DNA from: Brevundimonas sp. AJA228-03
Lineage (GTDB): Bacteria > Pseudomonadota > Alphaproteobacteria > Caulobacterales > Caulobacteraceae
Direction of reading: 5' to 3'
Assembly (NCBI RefSeq): GCF_017795885.1
Contig: NZ_CP059297.1
Coordinates: 2,671,001 to 2,735,000, forward strand
Length of the DNA stretch: 64,000 nt
Every line of letters starts with the position of its first letter. The stretch's first letter is position 1. A model generated the notes under the pieces. The model was given only the letters and a program-made list of their open reading frames with translations, was not told where the DNA came from and did no database searches. Shown here piece after piece: positions 53,199 through 62,284 of the stretch. The position numbers and the translations under genes are program-made.

Positions 53199-53279
53199 GG
53201 GGCGGTCCTTGCGTGCTGGATATTCAGGGGGTGGCGGGCGGTATAGCGACGCCGGAGCCGGGAGGCAAAGGCGAAGCGC

Positions 53280-55754
53280 CTACCTTCTGAACGTCAGGGT
53301 CAGACCCCCGGTGATCGGCCGCAGCGGCGTGCTGGCCAACGCCTCCGGCAGGCGGAACGGGTCGCCGTAGGACAGGGTATCGGCTTCGGTATCGAAGGGG
53401 TTGTCGATGAAGGCGGTGGCCGACCACTGAGGCGCCTCCACACCGATCGACGCACGTCCGGTGACGTATTCGCCCATACGATAGCGTTTCGCTGCATCGA
53501 AGGTCAGCCGCGACTCGCCGACATAGGCCACGGTTGCCTGGCCGATCAGGTTCAGGCCGCGACCGATCGGACGGCGATAATCGGCGGAGATGTTGGCCGA
53601 GCGTCCCGGCACGCCGGGAAGGCCGGCGTTGAGGCGAGAGTTGAAGCCGGGGCTCGGGCTCGTGACCTCCGGGTGGGCCAGAAGCCCGTTGGCACGGATT
53701 TGAAGGTCTTCCGTCGCCTGCCAGTTGACCTCGATTTCCAGACCGGCGTTCCGTCCGTCACCGACATTGACGGCATAGGACAGGCCGCTGGCCAGAAACT
53801 GATCGCTCTGCACATCACGCCAATCGGCGAAGAACACCGTCGCGCGCGTCTGAACCCGGCCGGCCCACAGCTGCACCTTGGCCCCCAGCTCATAGTTGGT
53901 CAGCACATCGGGCGCGTACCGGCGTGCGGGATTGCCAAGGCGTCCATTGAACGACTGCCCGGACGGACCCGCCGTGTTGAAGCCTCCGGATCGCCGGCCC
54001 TGACTGATCAGCCCGTAGAGGTTCAGCGCGTCGCTCGGCTGCCAGGACAGCGAGACCATGGGTGCCAGGCTCGTCGTCCTGTCGTCGCCGCTGAAGGGTC
54101 GGATCGCGCTGCGGTGGGCGACGCTGGACGTCACCCGCTGATCAAAGCTCGACAGGCGGGCACCGGTCGCCACGGTCCAGTCGGGCGTCAGGTCCAGGCT
54201 GACCTGGCCAAAGGCGGCGATCTCGCTGGTCCAATCGCGTCGAACCTCGCGATAGATCGTGGTCTCGACCGTCCGCAGCGCCTGCACCCGGCTGTCCGCG
54301 CGCATCGTCCCTCTGGAATAGAAGGCCCCGCCCGTCCAGCGCCACCGCCCCAGAGGTCGCGAGGCATAGCTGATGTCCACCACCGTCAGGTCCGTGTGCC
54401 GAAAATCATCCAGTGCGCCCAGGGTGGCGCTTGAGCCGAATGACCCAAGGGCGCTGGATGCATCGTACCGGCTCTTGAACCTGTGCCGGACCGAGGCGAC
54501 GGTGACGTCGATCTGACCCCATTCGCTGCTCCCGCTGAGCCCGGCGTGGACCTCGTTGAAGGTATTGTGGTGCGGTTCCCGGACCAGGTTGGCCCGGGTC
54601 AGCCCGCCCAGGGTGCGATAGATGTAATGGGTATCCTCGGTCTTGATCGTCTGGCGAACGACGCCGAGATTGGCGGACCAGTCGTCCGACAGTCGGCGGA
54701 TCAGGGACAATCGTCCACCCCGTCGCGCGCCATCGTTGACGCGGGGCGTGGCCAGGCTGATGTCGTCGATATAGCCTCCGAACCGCTCTTCATAGGCCAC
54801 GCCCCTCAGCGCCAGATCGCCGCCGAACAGAGGCAGGTTGGCAATGACGGATTCGTCGCGGTTCTCGCCGCCCTGCCGTGTCCAGGACCGGCCGAGCGAC
54901 ACGCCCAGATCGGCGCGAAAGGGTTCCGGCCCGCGCGGCACGATCCGGACAACGCCGCCGATGGGACCCGTTCCGTAGAGCGTTCCCTGAGGTCCGCGCA
55001 GAACCTCGACCCGATCGACGTCGATCAGCTTCAGGTCGGGATCGGGCGCGCTGTAGGTCAGCGGAACACGGTCCAGATACAGGCCTACGGTCGAATGGGT
55101 CAGGCCGGTGAAGGTCCCGTCCGACATGCCCCGCAGCAGGATCTTGTTGCGCCCGGAGCCCAGGTTGGTGACCGTCATGCCCGGCACCAGGGCGTCGAGG
55201 CCGATCATGTCGGTGACGCCGGCAAGACGCAGGCGATCCTCGTCCACGGCACTGAGGCTGGTGGCCGAAACCTGGGCCCGGCCAATCCGGCGTTCGGCCG
55301 TGACGATCACGTCCGACAACTCGACCGTCTCTTCGACGGGCGGGGGCGGGGCCGACGGGGGCCGCGCGGGTCGGGACGGAGGGACCGGCACGGCGACCGG
55401 ACTGGCCGTTGCGGTGCGCCGGACGAGAATGGCTCCGCTCGACGACAGGGTCCAGACGCAACCCGAACCCTGCAGGACCCGGGTCAGCGCCTGATCCAGC
55501 GTCATCGTCCCGCGCACGGTCGGGCTGGTGGAGCGGCATTGCGCAATGTCGCCACCCAGGGATCGGCGTGACTGCAGGGCCACCTGCAGCAGGGCCTCCT
55601 CGACCCTCTGACGCGGGATGTTGAAGGTCTGGGGGGCGGACGACAGGGATTGCGCCTGCGCCAGGGTCGGGCCTGCAACCGACAGGGTCAGGACAGCGGC
55701 GAAACCGAAAACCCGGGCAATCGGGCGTACTCCCCGGTGGTCAGTCCTGGCCAC
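53280..55754 (-). CDS. FecA-like TonB-dependent receptor with STN signalling domain
   Basis: 824 residues. Signal peptide to AQA-Q (about residue 36). An STN (secretin/TonB N-terminal) domain at about 40-115 reads FNIPRQRVEEALLQVALQSRRSLGGDIAQ...TLDQALTRVLQGSGCVWTLSSSGAILVRR, then a Pro-rich linker, a TonB box (DVIVTAERR), plug and barrel ending in F-R-R. The STN domain signals occupancy to FecR. The gene overlaps fecR by 14 bases, so FecI-FecR-receptor form one cell-surface signalling unit. The ligand is unknown, probably a siderophore or another organic molecule. Confidence 0.92.
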   Translation of the reverse strand: MARTDHRGVRPIARVFGFAAVLTLSVAGPTLAQAQSLSSAPQTFNIPRQRVEEALLQVALQSRRSLGGDIAQCRSTSPTVRGTMTLDQALTRVLQGSGCVWTLSSSGAILVRRTATASPVAVPVPPSRPARPPSAPPPPVEETVELSDVIVTAERRIGRAQVSATSLSAVDEDRLRLAGVTDMIGLDALVPGMTVTNLGSGRNKILLRGMSDGTFTGLTHSTVGLYLDRVPLTYSAPDPDLKLIDVDRVEVLRGPQGTLYGTGPIGGVVRIVPRGPEPFRADLGVSLGRSWTRQGGENRDESVIANLPLFGGDLALRGVAYEERFGGYIDDISLATPRVNDGARRGGRLSLIRRLSDDWSANLGVVRQTIKTEDTHYIYRTLGGLTRANLVREPHHNTFNEVHAGLSGSSEWGQIDVTVASVRHRFKSRYDASSALGSFGSSATLGALDDFRHTDLTVVDISYASRPLGRWRWTGGAFYSRGTMRADSRVQALRTVETTIYREVRRDWTSEIAAFGQVSLDLTPDWTVATGARLSSFDQRVTSSVAHRSAIRPFSGDDRTTSLAPMVSLSWQPSDALNLYGLISQGRRSGGFNTAGPSGQSFNGRLGNPARRYAPDVLTNYELGAKVQLWAGRVQTRATVFFADWRDVQSDQFLASGLSYAVNVGDGRNAGLEIEVNWQATEDLQIRANGLLAHPEVTSPSPGFNSRLNAGLPGVPGRSANISADYRRPIGRGLNLIGQATVAYVGESRLTFDAAKRYRMGEYVTGRASIGVEAPQWSATAFIDNPFDTEADTLSYGDPFRLPEALASTPLRPITGGLTLTFRR

Positions 55755-56697
55755 GCAGTGTCAGGCGGACCTCGGCCGAGGACCGGCTGATCCGGATCGG
55801 TAGAAGATCCTCCAGCTGCCTCGCCATCGTCGCCTCGTCCCCGACCTGCAGGACGCCGGTGAACATCACGCGTTTTGCAGGGTCACCGACAATAACAGGC
55901 TTGTCGAGATAACGCGACAGGTCGTCGGCGACGGTCGAAAGGGAGGCGTTTCGATAGATCAGCGTGCCCTGGGTCCAGGCGATCGCCTCGTCCGGCGACA
56001 GGCTGTAACGGACCGGTCGCGCCTGCCCCAGGCGTTCAAGGGCCTGGCCTGCCGCCAGCCGTGTACCGGCGTCGTCCGCGCCGGTGTCAACCGCGACGGC
56101 ACCCCTCTGCACCGCCACGCGATAGCGGCCCTTGTGGTTCAGGACGTCAAAGGCGGTGCCGAGGACACGAACGGAGCGCTCTCCCGACACCACCACGAAA
56201 GGGCGATCCGGGCGATGGACGACGTCGAACGCGGCCTCGCCTTCGTCCAGGGTCACGGTGCGCTGCCCGGTGGTCATTTGTACCGACATGCGGCTGTGGC
56301 GATTGAGATGGACGCTGGACCCGTCCTTCAGCATCACGATCCGGTCCGTATCGGTCGTCACGAAGGACTGCGGCCGGGCGGACAGGTTGATCCAGAGGCC
56401 TGCCGCCAGGACCAGGGATGCCGCGAGTGCCAGAACCGGAACGAGTCGCCGCCTCGCCGATACGCGGCCCGCCGGGGACCGTCGGCGCGCGGCCGACACC
56501 GGCGCGACGATCCCGGGCGCTCCCGCCGCGTCCTCCAGATCCAGCCACAACCGTTGGACGGCGTCATACTGCCGAGCATGTTCGGGATCAGCTTCCAGCC
56601 AGTCCTGGAACGCCAGCCATTCGCCTTCGTCAGCGCCATCGTCGCGCAAGGCTGCGAACCAGCGGAGAGCCTGATCGTGGACGGAGGCGTCGGTCAT
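55741..56697 (-). CDS. FecR-family anti-sigma/sigma regulator
   Basis: 318 residues. A DUF4880-like cytoplasmic N-domain (QALRWFAALRDDGADEGEWLAFQDWLEADPEHARQYDAVQRLW) leads to a single membrane helix (about 86-105), then the FecR periplasmic domain (DRIVMLKDGSSVHLNRHSRMSVQMTTGQRTVTLDEGEAAFDVVHRPDRPFVV...VRVLGTAFDV) and an STN-like C-terminal part (NASLSTVADDLSRYLDKPVIV). It relays the receptor signal to the ECF sigma factor encoded upstream. Confidence 0.92.
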   Translation of the reverse strand: MTDASVHDQALRWFAALRDDGADEGEWLAFQDWLEADPEHARQYDAVQRLWLDLEDAAGAPGIVAPVSAARRRSPAGRVSARRRLVPVLALAASLVLAAGLWINLSARPQSFVTTDTDRIVMLKDGSSVHLNRHSRMSVQMTTGQRTVTLDEGEAAFDVVHRPDRPFVVVSGERSVRVLGTAFDVLNHKGRYRVAVQRGAVAVDTGADDAGTRLAAGQALERLGQARPVRYSLSPDEAIAWTQGTLIYRNASLSTVADDLSRYLDKPVIVGDPAKRVMFTGVLQVGDEATMARQLEDLLPIRISRSSAEVRLTLRGQD

Positions 56698-56794
56698 GGC
56701 TGCCGGGGGCTGTTGAGACGACCGAATGGTGCTCGTCGATAGGACGTCGCCGATCGGTGGTGACCTCCACCAAACCTGAAAAATCCGTTCCGCT

Positions 56795-57382
56795 TCATGA
56801 TCCGCGTACCCGCGAAAGCGCCCGCAAGGCTTGCATCATGTGTTTTTCAACCGAGCTGCGCGAGATGCCAAATTTTGCCGCCACCTCGGCGTAGCTGAGC
56901 CCGTCGAACTTGTGCATGCGAAAGATGCTCCGGGTCCGCTCGGGCAGGGTATCCAGCGTGTTCAGCAAGGTACGCAGGGTCTGGCGATCCATCGCTGCGG
57001 TCTCGGCGGATGGGCTGTCGGCCACGTCGTCTGCCCCGTCGGTGTGGTGGGCGACCTGTCGCCACGCCGTATCCCTGGCCTGCGACCGGCGGACCGACCT
57101 CGCGCGATCCAGCAACAGATTGGACGCCAGCCGGTAGAGAAAGGCCCGCGGCTCAGCGACCGCATAGTCGGGGTCGAGCGACACGATCTTCAGATACAGG
57201 TCCTGCAGCAGATCCTCGATGTCGCTGTCGCTGCCGAGGCGCGCGCGCAGGAACCGAGCCAGGGCGTCACGCTGTTCCAGATAGACAGGGATCAGGAAAT
57301 GCACAGGCTCCGCGGCCAAGTCATTGGTTCCCCTGCGCACGGCCGTGGCCGGCGGATGCACCCGAAGGTGCCGACCATGCAT
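56795..57382 (-). CDS. FecI-like ECF sigma factor
   Basis: 195 residues from the ATG at 57382 with AAGG upstream; a GTG about 26 codons later is an alternative start. Region 2 is RFLRARLGSDSDIEDLLQDLYLKIVSLDP with the region 2.2 acidic/aromatic pattern and RAFLYRLASNLLLDRARS; region 4 is LDTLPERTRSIFRMHKFDGLSYAEVAAKFGISRSSVEKHMMQALRAL. Matches the FecI group that recruits RNA polymerase to iron-uptake-type promoters. It is separated from fecR by 97 bases. Confidence 0.9.
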   Translation of the reverse strand: MHGRHLRVHPPATAVRRGTNDLAAEPVHFLIPVYLEQRDALARFLRARLGSDSDIEDLLQDLYLKIVSLDPDYAVAEPRAFLYRLASNLLLDRARSVRRSQARDTAWRQVAHHTDGADDVADSPSAETAAMDRQTLRTLLNTLDTLPERTRSIFRMHKFDGLSYAEVAAKFGISRSSVEKHMMQALRALSRVRGS

Positions 57383-57521
57383 TAATGGCCCTTGCGCATG
57401 GGGCAGGCAAGCGCAGGAAAGCCGATGCATTTCCGACACTACACGACCGCTTCGCTCGCATGCACGACGACCGGTGGAGGATGTTCCATGCCATGCCTGC
57501 CCCGGGCGACCGGGGCCGCGC

Positions 57522-58505
57522 TCAGGACCGGGTTCCGTTCCGGCCGTTCCATCCCTGCCACCACGCCACGAAGCGGGGCAGGCCCTCGGCGAGGTCGATC
57601 CTGGGCGCATAGCCGGTCAGGGCGTTCAGCTTGGTGATATCGGCATAGGTGGCGGTCACGTCGCCGGGCTGCATCGGCAGCATGATCTTGACGGCCTCTC
57701 GACCGAGGGCCCGTTCCAGCGTCGAAATCATGTCCATCAGCCCGACAGGCCGGGAGTCTCCGATGTTGTAGATCTCATGTCCACCAGCCGCCGGCGGATG
57801 GCTCAGAACGCCCAGCACGCCGTCCACGATATCGTCGATATAGGTGAAGTCGCGCGCCATCTGACCCTCGCCATAGACCTCGATCGGCTCGCCCCGCATG
57901 ATCTTCTCGGTGAAGCCGAAATAGGCCATGTCGGGTCTGCCCATCGGTCCGTACACGGTAAAGAACCGCAATCCCGACTGGGGAAACCCGTAGAGCGTCG
58001 CATAGCTCTGGCTCAGCAGCTCGCACGAGCGTTTGGTGGCGGCATAGAGCGAGACCGGCGATACGGTCGGATCGTCTTCCCGAAATCCGGCTCCATCCAG
58101 CGGCCGGTCGCCATAGACGGAACTGGACGACGCATAGACCAGATGATCGACGCCGGCGTGTCGACAGGCCTCCAGGATCGAGAGATGGCCCGCCAGGTTC
58201 GATCGTTCATAGGCGAACGGATTGTCGATGGAATACCGGACACCGGCCTGGGCGGCGAGATGAACCACCTGTCTGACGCCGTGCCCGCCGATCAGATCGG
58301 CCATGGCCCGGGGTTCGGCGATGTCGGCCTCGACCATGCGGAACGCGGCACGCGATGCCAGATGGTCCGCCCGGAGCCGCTTCAGCTGCGGGTCGTAATA
58401 GGCATTGAAGTTGTCGACGCCGATCACGTCTTCGCCCAGATCCAGCAAACGCCGGGCGACGTGCATGCCGATGAAGCCTGCGGCACCCGTGACGACAACC
58501 GTCAT
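57522..58505 (-). CDS. NAD-dependent epimerase, likely UDP-glucuronate 4-epimerase
   Basis: 327 residues. An extended SDR: VTGAAGFIGMHVARRLL binds NAD, VVHLAAQAGVRYSI and SLYAATKRSCELL with the catalytic Tyr-x-x-x-Lys follow, and the sugar-nucleotide region GLRFFTVYGPMGRPDMAYFGFTEKIMRGEPIEVYGEG. The AQAGVRYSIDNPFAYxxSNLxGHL and YGPxGRPDMA phrases are those of UDP-glucuronate 4-epimerases, which make UDP-galacturonate for surface polysaccharide. It is alone, with no other polysaccharide genes in view. Confidence 0.87.
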   Translation of the reverse strand: MTVVVTGAAGFIGMHVARRLLDLGEDVIGVDNFNAYYDPQLKRLRADHLASRAAFRMVEADIAEPRAMADLIGGHGVRQVVHLAAQAGVRYSIDNPFAYERSNLAGHLSILEACRHAGVDHLVYASSSSVYGDRPLDGAGFREDDPTVSPVSLYAATKRSCELLSQSYATLYGFPQSGLRFFTVYGPMGRPDMAYFGFTEKIMRGEPIEVYGEGQMARDFTYIDDIVDGVLGVLSHPPAAGGHEIYNIGDSRPVGLMDMISTLERALGREAVKIMLPMQPGDVTATYADITKLNALTGYAPRIDLAEGLPRFVAWWQGWNGRNGTRS

Positions 58506-58757
58506 CGATCTTTCCCTGTACTGGCAGACCCGAGCGATCTGGTCGTTGGGTGCCTAATCCCAAATCGCCGCCGGCGCGAGCCTGCAGCGCCATCGCGCGC
58601 GACGGCGTCAGGTCCTGCGCGTCCATGGACGCCGGTGCGATTGAGGTCGGTGAAGGCGACCGCAGGACCAACTGGTCCGATAGCCGAAGCTTCGGGAAGA
58701 ATCCTCCGGATTGATGCGCGCCGTGCTGAAAAGCCACTCGAACGCGGGCAGCAGACC

Positions 58758-58970
58758 ATGACGGACAGGACGTTCAAGGCGGGCGAGACCGTCGCCCGGG
58801 ACCATGGCCAGGGGACGACCACAGGAAAGGGTGTGCACAAGCTGACCTCGCCCACGACGATCAGGTCGCACAAGGTTGCGGCGTCGAGGGATAAGCCCGA
58901 ATATCCCGTCGAAGGCACCAGTACCGGTGCCAGGGCGGCGCACCGGCCGTCGGAACAGCGCAAGGCCTGA
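58758..58970 (+). CDS. DUF2945 small protein (hypervirulence-associated TUDOR type)
   Basis: 70 residues: FKAGETVARDHGQGTTTGKGVHKLTSPTTIRSHKVAASRDKPEYPVEGTSTGARAAHRPSEQRKA. The KxGxxVxxxxGxGxxxGxVxxxxTxxxxxxGxxxxASxxxPxYxVexxxxGxxAAHxPxxLRK pattern is that of PF11160/DUF2945, short SH3-like beta barrels common in soil proteobacteria. The start follows a run of GC-rich intergenic DNA (58506-58757) in which nothing else is recognised. Confidence 0.75.
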   Translation: MTDRTFKAGETVARDHGQGTTTGKGVHKLTSPTTIRSHKVAASRDKPEYPVEGTSTGARAAHRPSEQRKA

Positions 58971-59000
58971 CAAGACGTCTTGGCCTTGGTGGAGGGCAAG

Positions 59001-60101
59001 ATGCGGCTTACTGCGCTGTTTTTGGCGGGAATCACCCTTGCGGCCTGCGGTGATGGCCCGGTGGCCAAAAGTGCCGAGGCAGCAAGCGGGACGATCGAGA
59101 GACCCGGCGCGATCCAGTCGGTCAACCAGCCGGGGGAACGGACCTTCCGCGACTGGTATGTCGTCTGCAACAACGCAAACGCCTGCTACGCTTTCGGCCA
59201 TGCGACCGAGGGCACGGGCTGGGTACGGGTCGCGATACCTGCCGGCCCCGACGGGAAGCCGGAAATCGTCCTCGGCTTCTGGCCGGAGACCGGCGCATTC
59301 ACCGGCGTGGTAACGGCACAGGTGACGGGCACCAGCGTCGTGGCGGCGACCGACCCGGTGGGCGATGACGCCGAATATCCGGTCGCCCGGGTTCGCGCCC
59401 CACAGGTCGAGGCCTTGATCGCCACCATGACCCAGGGTGAGGTCATGACCTTGAATGCCGGCGGCGAGACTGTTTCGATATCGCTCAGCGGTGCGGCGGC
59501 CTCGCTGCTGTGGATCGACGAGCGCCAGGGGCGTCTGGGTACCACGACAGCCCTGATCCGCAAGGGCGACCGGTCGCCGTCCACAGTGCCGCCGGCCCCG
59601 GCTCTCCCCGTCGTCAGTCCCGCCGCTGCGGTGGCCCAGGGGCGATACGGAGATCAGGAAGGCCAGGCGCTGCCGACCACGATCAGGGATCTGCCCGACG
59701 TGGTTCAGTGCCGCGCCGATACCGACTTCAATCCGGATCTGCAGGCCGCCATCGTCTCGGCCCGACTGGATGCCGATACCGTCCTGTGGGGCGTGCCCTG
59801 CGGGGCCGGGGCCTACAATTTCTCCAATGCCTATTTCACGACCCGCCCGGACGGCAGCAACCCACGCCGCCTGACCTTCCCCAGCACCGGGGAACCGCTG
59901 GATCTGCTGGTCAACGCCTCCTACGATCCGGCCACGCGCGTCATCGATGCCTTTGACAAGGGCAGGGGTCTGGGCGACTGCGGCACGGCATCCAGCTGGA
60001 CCTGGACCGACCGGGGTTTTGTCCTGAAGACAAGCAGCGGCATGTCCGACTGCAACGGCGTTCCCAGCGAATACTGGCCGACCTTCTGGGTCACCCGGTG
60101 A
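59001..60101 (+). CDS. DUF1176 lipoprotein
   Basis: 366 residues from the ATG at 59001, which has GGAGGG immediately upstream. Lipobox LAACG with Cys16. The body matches PF06674/DUF1176: RTFRDWYVVCNNANACYAFGH near the start, ATMTQGEVMTLNAGG, and the C-terminal RGLGDCGTASSWTWTDRGFVLKTSSGMSDCNGVPSEYWPTFWVTR. Several conserved cysteines suggest disulfides. The function of the family is not known. Confidence 0.85.
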   Translation: MRLTALFLAGITLAACGDGPVAKSAEAASGTIERPGAIQSVNQPGERTFRDWYVVCNNANACYAFGHATEGTGWVRVAIPAGPDGKPEIVLGFWPETGAFTGVVTAQVTGTSVVAATDPVGDDAEYPVARVRAPQVEALIATMTQGEVMTLNAGGETVSISLSGAAASLLWIDERQGRLGTTTALIRKGDRSPSTVPPAPALPVVSPAAAVAQGRYGDQEGQALPTTIRDLPDVVQCRADTDFNPDLQAAIVSARLDADTVLWGVPCGAGAYNFSNAYFTTRPDGSNPRRLTFPSTGEPLDLLVNASYDPATRVIDAFDKGRGLGDCGTASSWTWTDRGFVLKTSSGMSDCNGVPSEYWPTFWVTR

Positions 60102-60123
60102 GCCAACCCGGCCGCCGAATGGC

Positions 60124-61953
60124 CTAGCCCCTCTGGCCCGCGATCCACTCCGTCATGACCCGGTCCAGCACCGTCAGGGGCACGCCCCCGGTGTTCATCC
60201 CCGCATCATGGAAGGTCTTGATGTCGAACCGGTCGCCCAGCGTCGTCTGGGCGCGGTTGCGCAGCTCGACCCATTTGTTGTGACCCAGCTTGTAGGAACA
60301 GGCCTGACCCGGCCAGACGCAGTAGCGCTCGATTTCGGTCGTCACGGCCGTGGGTGAATCACCCAGCGCCGTGGTCATGAACTCGATCGCGCGCTCGCGG
60401 CTCCAGCGCCTGGCGTGCATGCCGCTGTCCACGACCAGACGGGTCGCGCGGAACATGGCGGACTGGATGTAGCCGATCTTGCCGATGGGATCGGTCTCGT
60501 ACATCCCCATCTCGTCGGCCAGCTGTTCCGCATACAGCGCCCAGCCTTCCGAATAGGCCGAGAAGCCCAGCACCTTCATCAGCAAGGGCGTGTTGGCCTT
60601 TTCCTGGGCCAGGCTGATCTGATGGTGATGGCCGGGCACGGCCTCGTGATAGGTCAGGGTCGGCAGCTGCCATTTGGGCCATTCCGACGTGTCGCGCAGG
60701 TTGATGTAATAGGCCCCCGGTCGCGACCCATCCAGCGACGGCGCATTATAGTAGCCACCGGGCGCCCCCGCCTCGATCGCCTTGGGCACCCGCCGGATCT
60801 CGACGCCGGAGGTCGGCAGACGGCCGAAATACTCCGGCATACGCCGCCGCACCTCGATCACCTGGGCGTTGAGGTCGGCCAGCAGGGTCTCCTTGGCCTC
60901 GTCGGTGTTGGGATAGCGATATTGCGGGTCGTCGCCGAGGGCCGCGATCCGCTCGCCGACCGTCCCCTGGGTCATGCCCTGCTCTCGCAACAGGACATCG
61001 GCGCGCGCGGTCAGCTCGGCCAGCTGGTCCAGACCGATCCGGTGGATCTCGTCGCCGCTGAGGGTCGTCGTCGTATAGCTCTTGATGCCGTAGTCGTAGA
61101 AGGCCTCGCCATCGGGCAACCGCCAGACGCCGGCATCATGGGTCGCTTCGGCCCGGCGCGCTTTCAGCCCGTCGGCCTGACGGGCCAAAGCGGGGAAGAC
61201 CGCATCGTTGACGATGGCCTCGGCCCGGCTGCCCCAGTCGCCGGCGATGCCCTTTTCGGCCGTGCGGCGGACGATGGACTGGACCAGGGTTGTGGCCGCC
61301 GCACCGGGCTGCATGGCCGCGGTCATCTGGGTCAGGGTGCGTTCGATGACGAAGTCGGGCGGCACCGCCCCGGCCGCGAAATCGCGCTGCATCCGCGCTG
61401 TTTCCTGATCCAGGGCGGTGGCAAAGGCGGACACGCGGCTGAGGTAGGCCTCGGCGTCCTCGGCCGTTTCGATGGAGTGCTGGCTGTCCAGAAAGTCGGG
61501 GATCGACTGATACGACCCCGTCAGCTGGCTGATGGTATAGGGCGACGGTCCGAACCCGCCGCCGCCATAGCCGAATCCAAAGCCCTCGATCGCCGTGTCG
61601 CCGAAGAACTCCAGCGTGTCGAAATAGACCTTCTCATCGGCGTTCAGAGCGGCGCGATCGACGGCCTTGAGGTCGACGATATGGGCGCGGAACCGGACCT
61701 GGTCCGCCTCGACCTTGGCCTGGGACCGGTCGTCCAGCTTCGCCTTCATCGCCGCGTTCGGTCCCTTGTCGAACCCGAGCTGGGTCAGCAGTTCGGGCGA
61801 CGTCATCAGGGTCTCCTGAACGATGGTGTCCATCACCGCCTTCAGCGCGGCGGAGGCCGTGGCCGCAGCCTGGGGACGGGCGATCGCCTGCCCGGTCGCC
61901 ATCAGGCTGGCCCCGGCGGCGGCGGTGAACATCAGACGGCGACGGTCGATCAT
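60124..61953 (-). CDS. DUF885 protein with Tat-type signal
   Basis: 609 residues. The N-terminus MIDRRRLMFTAAAGASLMATGQAIA has a twin-arginine-like RRR and a hydrophobic stretch to AIA-R. The gluzincin-type motif HEAVPGHHHQ begins at His436, with AYSEGWALYAEQLADEMGMY downstream; the C-terminal CVWPGQACSYKLGHNKW segment is shared with the paralog at 48870-50669 (the latter reads GWPGQALAYKIGEI). Probably an exported peptidase; substrate unknown. Confidence 0.88.
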   Translation of the reverse strand: MIDRRRLMFTAAAGASLMATGQAIARPQAAATASAALKAVMDTIVQETLMTSPELLTQLGFDKGPNAAMKAKLDDRSQAKVEADQVRFRAHIVDLKAVDRAALNADEKVYFDTLEFFGDTAIEGFGFGYGGGGFGPSPYTISQLTGSYQSIPDFLDSQHSIETAEDAEAYLSRVSAFATALDQETARMQRDFAAGAVPPDFVIERTLTQMTAAMQPGAAATTLVQSIVRRTAEKGIAGDWGSRAEAIVNDAVFPALARQADGLKARRAEATHDAGVWRLPDGEAFYDYGIKSYTTTTLSGDEIHRIGLDQLAELTARADVLLREQGMTQGTVGERIAALGDDPQYRYPNTDEAKETLLADLNAQVIEVRRRMPEYFGRLPTSGVEIRRVPKAIEAGAPGGYYNAPSLDGSRPGAYYINLRDTSEWPKWQLPTLTYHEAVPGHHHQISLAQEKANTPLLMKVLGFSAYSEGWALYAEQLADEMGMYETDPIGKIGYIQSAMFRATRLVVDSGMHARRWSRERAIEFMTTALGDSPTAVTTEIERYCVWPGQACSYKLGHNKWVELRNRAQTTLGDRFDIKTFHDAGMNTGGVPLTVLDRVMTEWIAGQRG

Positions 61954-62030
61954 GGCGGCTGCTCCAGAAAAGTCGCCGCATTGGCCACCAACCCGGGACC
62001 GCCCACAAGACGCGGCGGATTACAAAACCG

Positions 62031-62186
62031 TTAGACCGGCCGCTCGCACACGGCGCGCGGCGTCGCACCGCCGGCGCGGCGTCTGCGAACCCCGGGCGTC
62101 CGCCGGCTGAGACGGGCCAGCCCGTCCAGAATGGCCTTGAGCCAGCCGAATACAGGTTCCTTATGAGTTCGATGAGATTCTTCCAT
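62031..62186 (-). CDS. possible small ORF divergent from the LysR gene
   Basis: 51 residues beginning MEESHRTHKEPVFGWLKAILDGLARLSRRT and ending in an Arg-rich tail. The start resembles small DUF1127-type proteins that are often divergent from GcvA-like LysR genes, but the family's C-terminal motif is missing. It may be real, decayed or spurious. Nothing else is recognised between 61954 and 62284. Confidence 0.3.
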   Translation of the reverse strand: MEESHRTHKEPVFGWLKAILDGLARLSRRTPGVRRRRAGGATPRAVCERPV

Positions 62187-62284
62187 GTTCTGACCTTGCC
62201 GATTCACATTAACTCATTGGACTTTCGGCTTGACAGTGGCACCTCACAAACCAGTAGTAGGCCATCAAAGACCTAGGTGAACTT

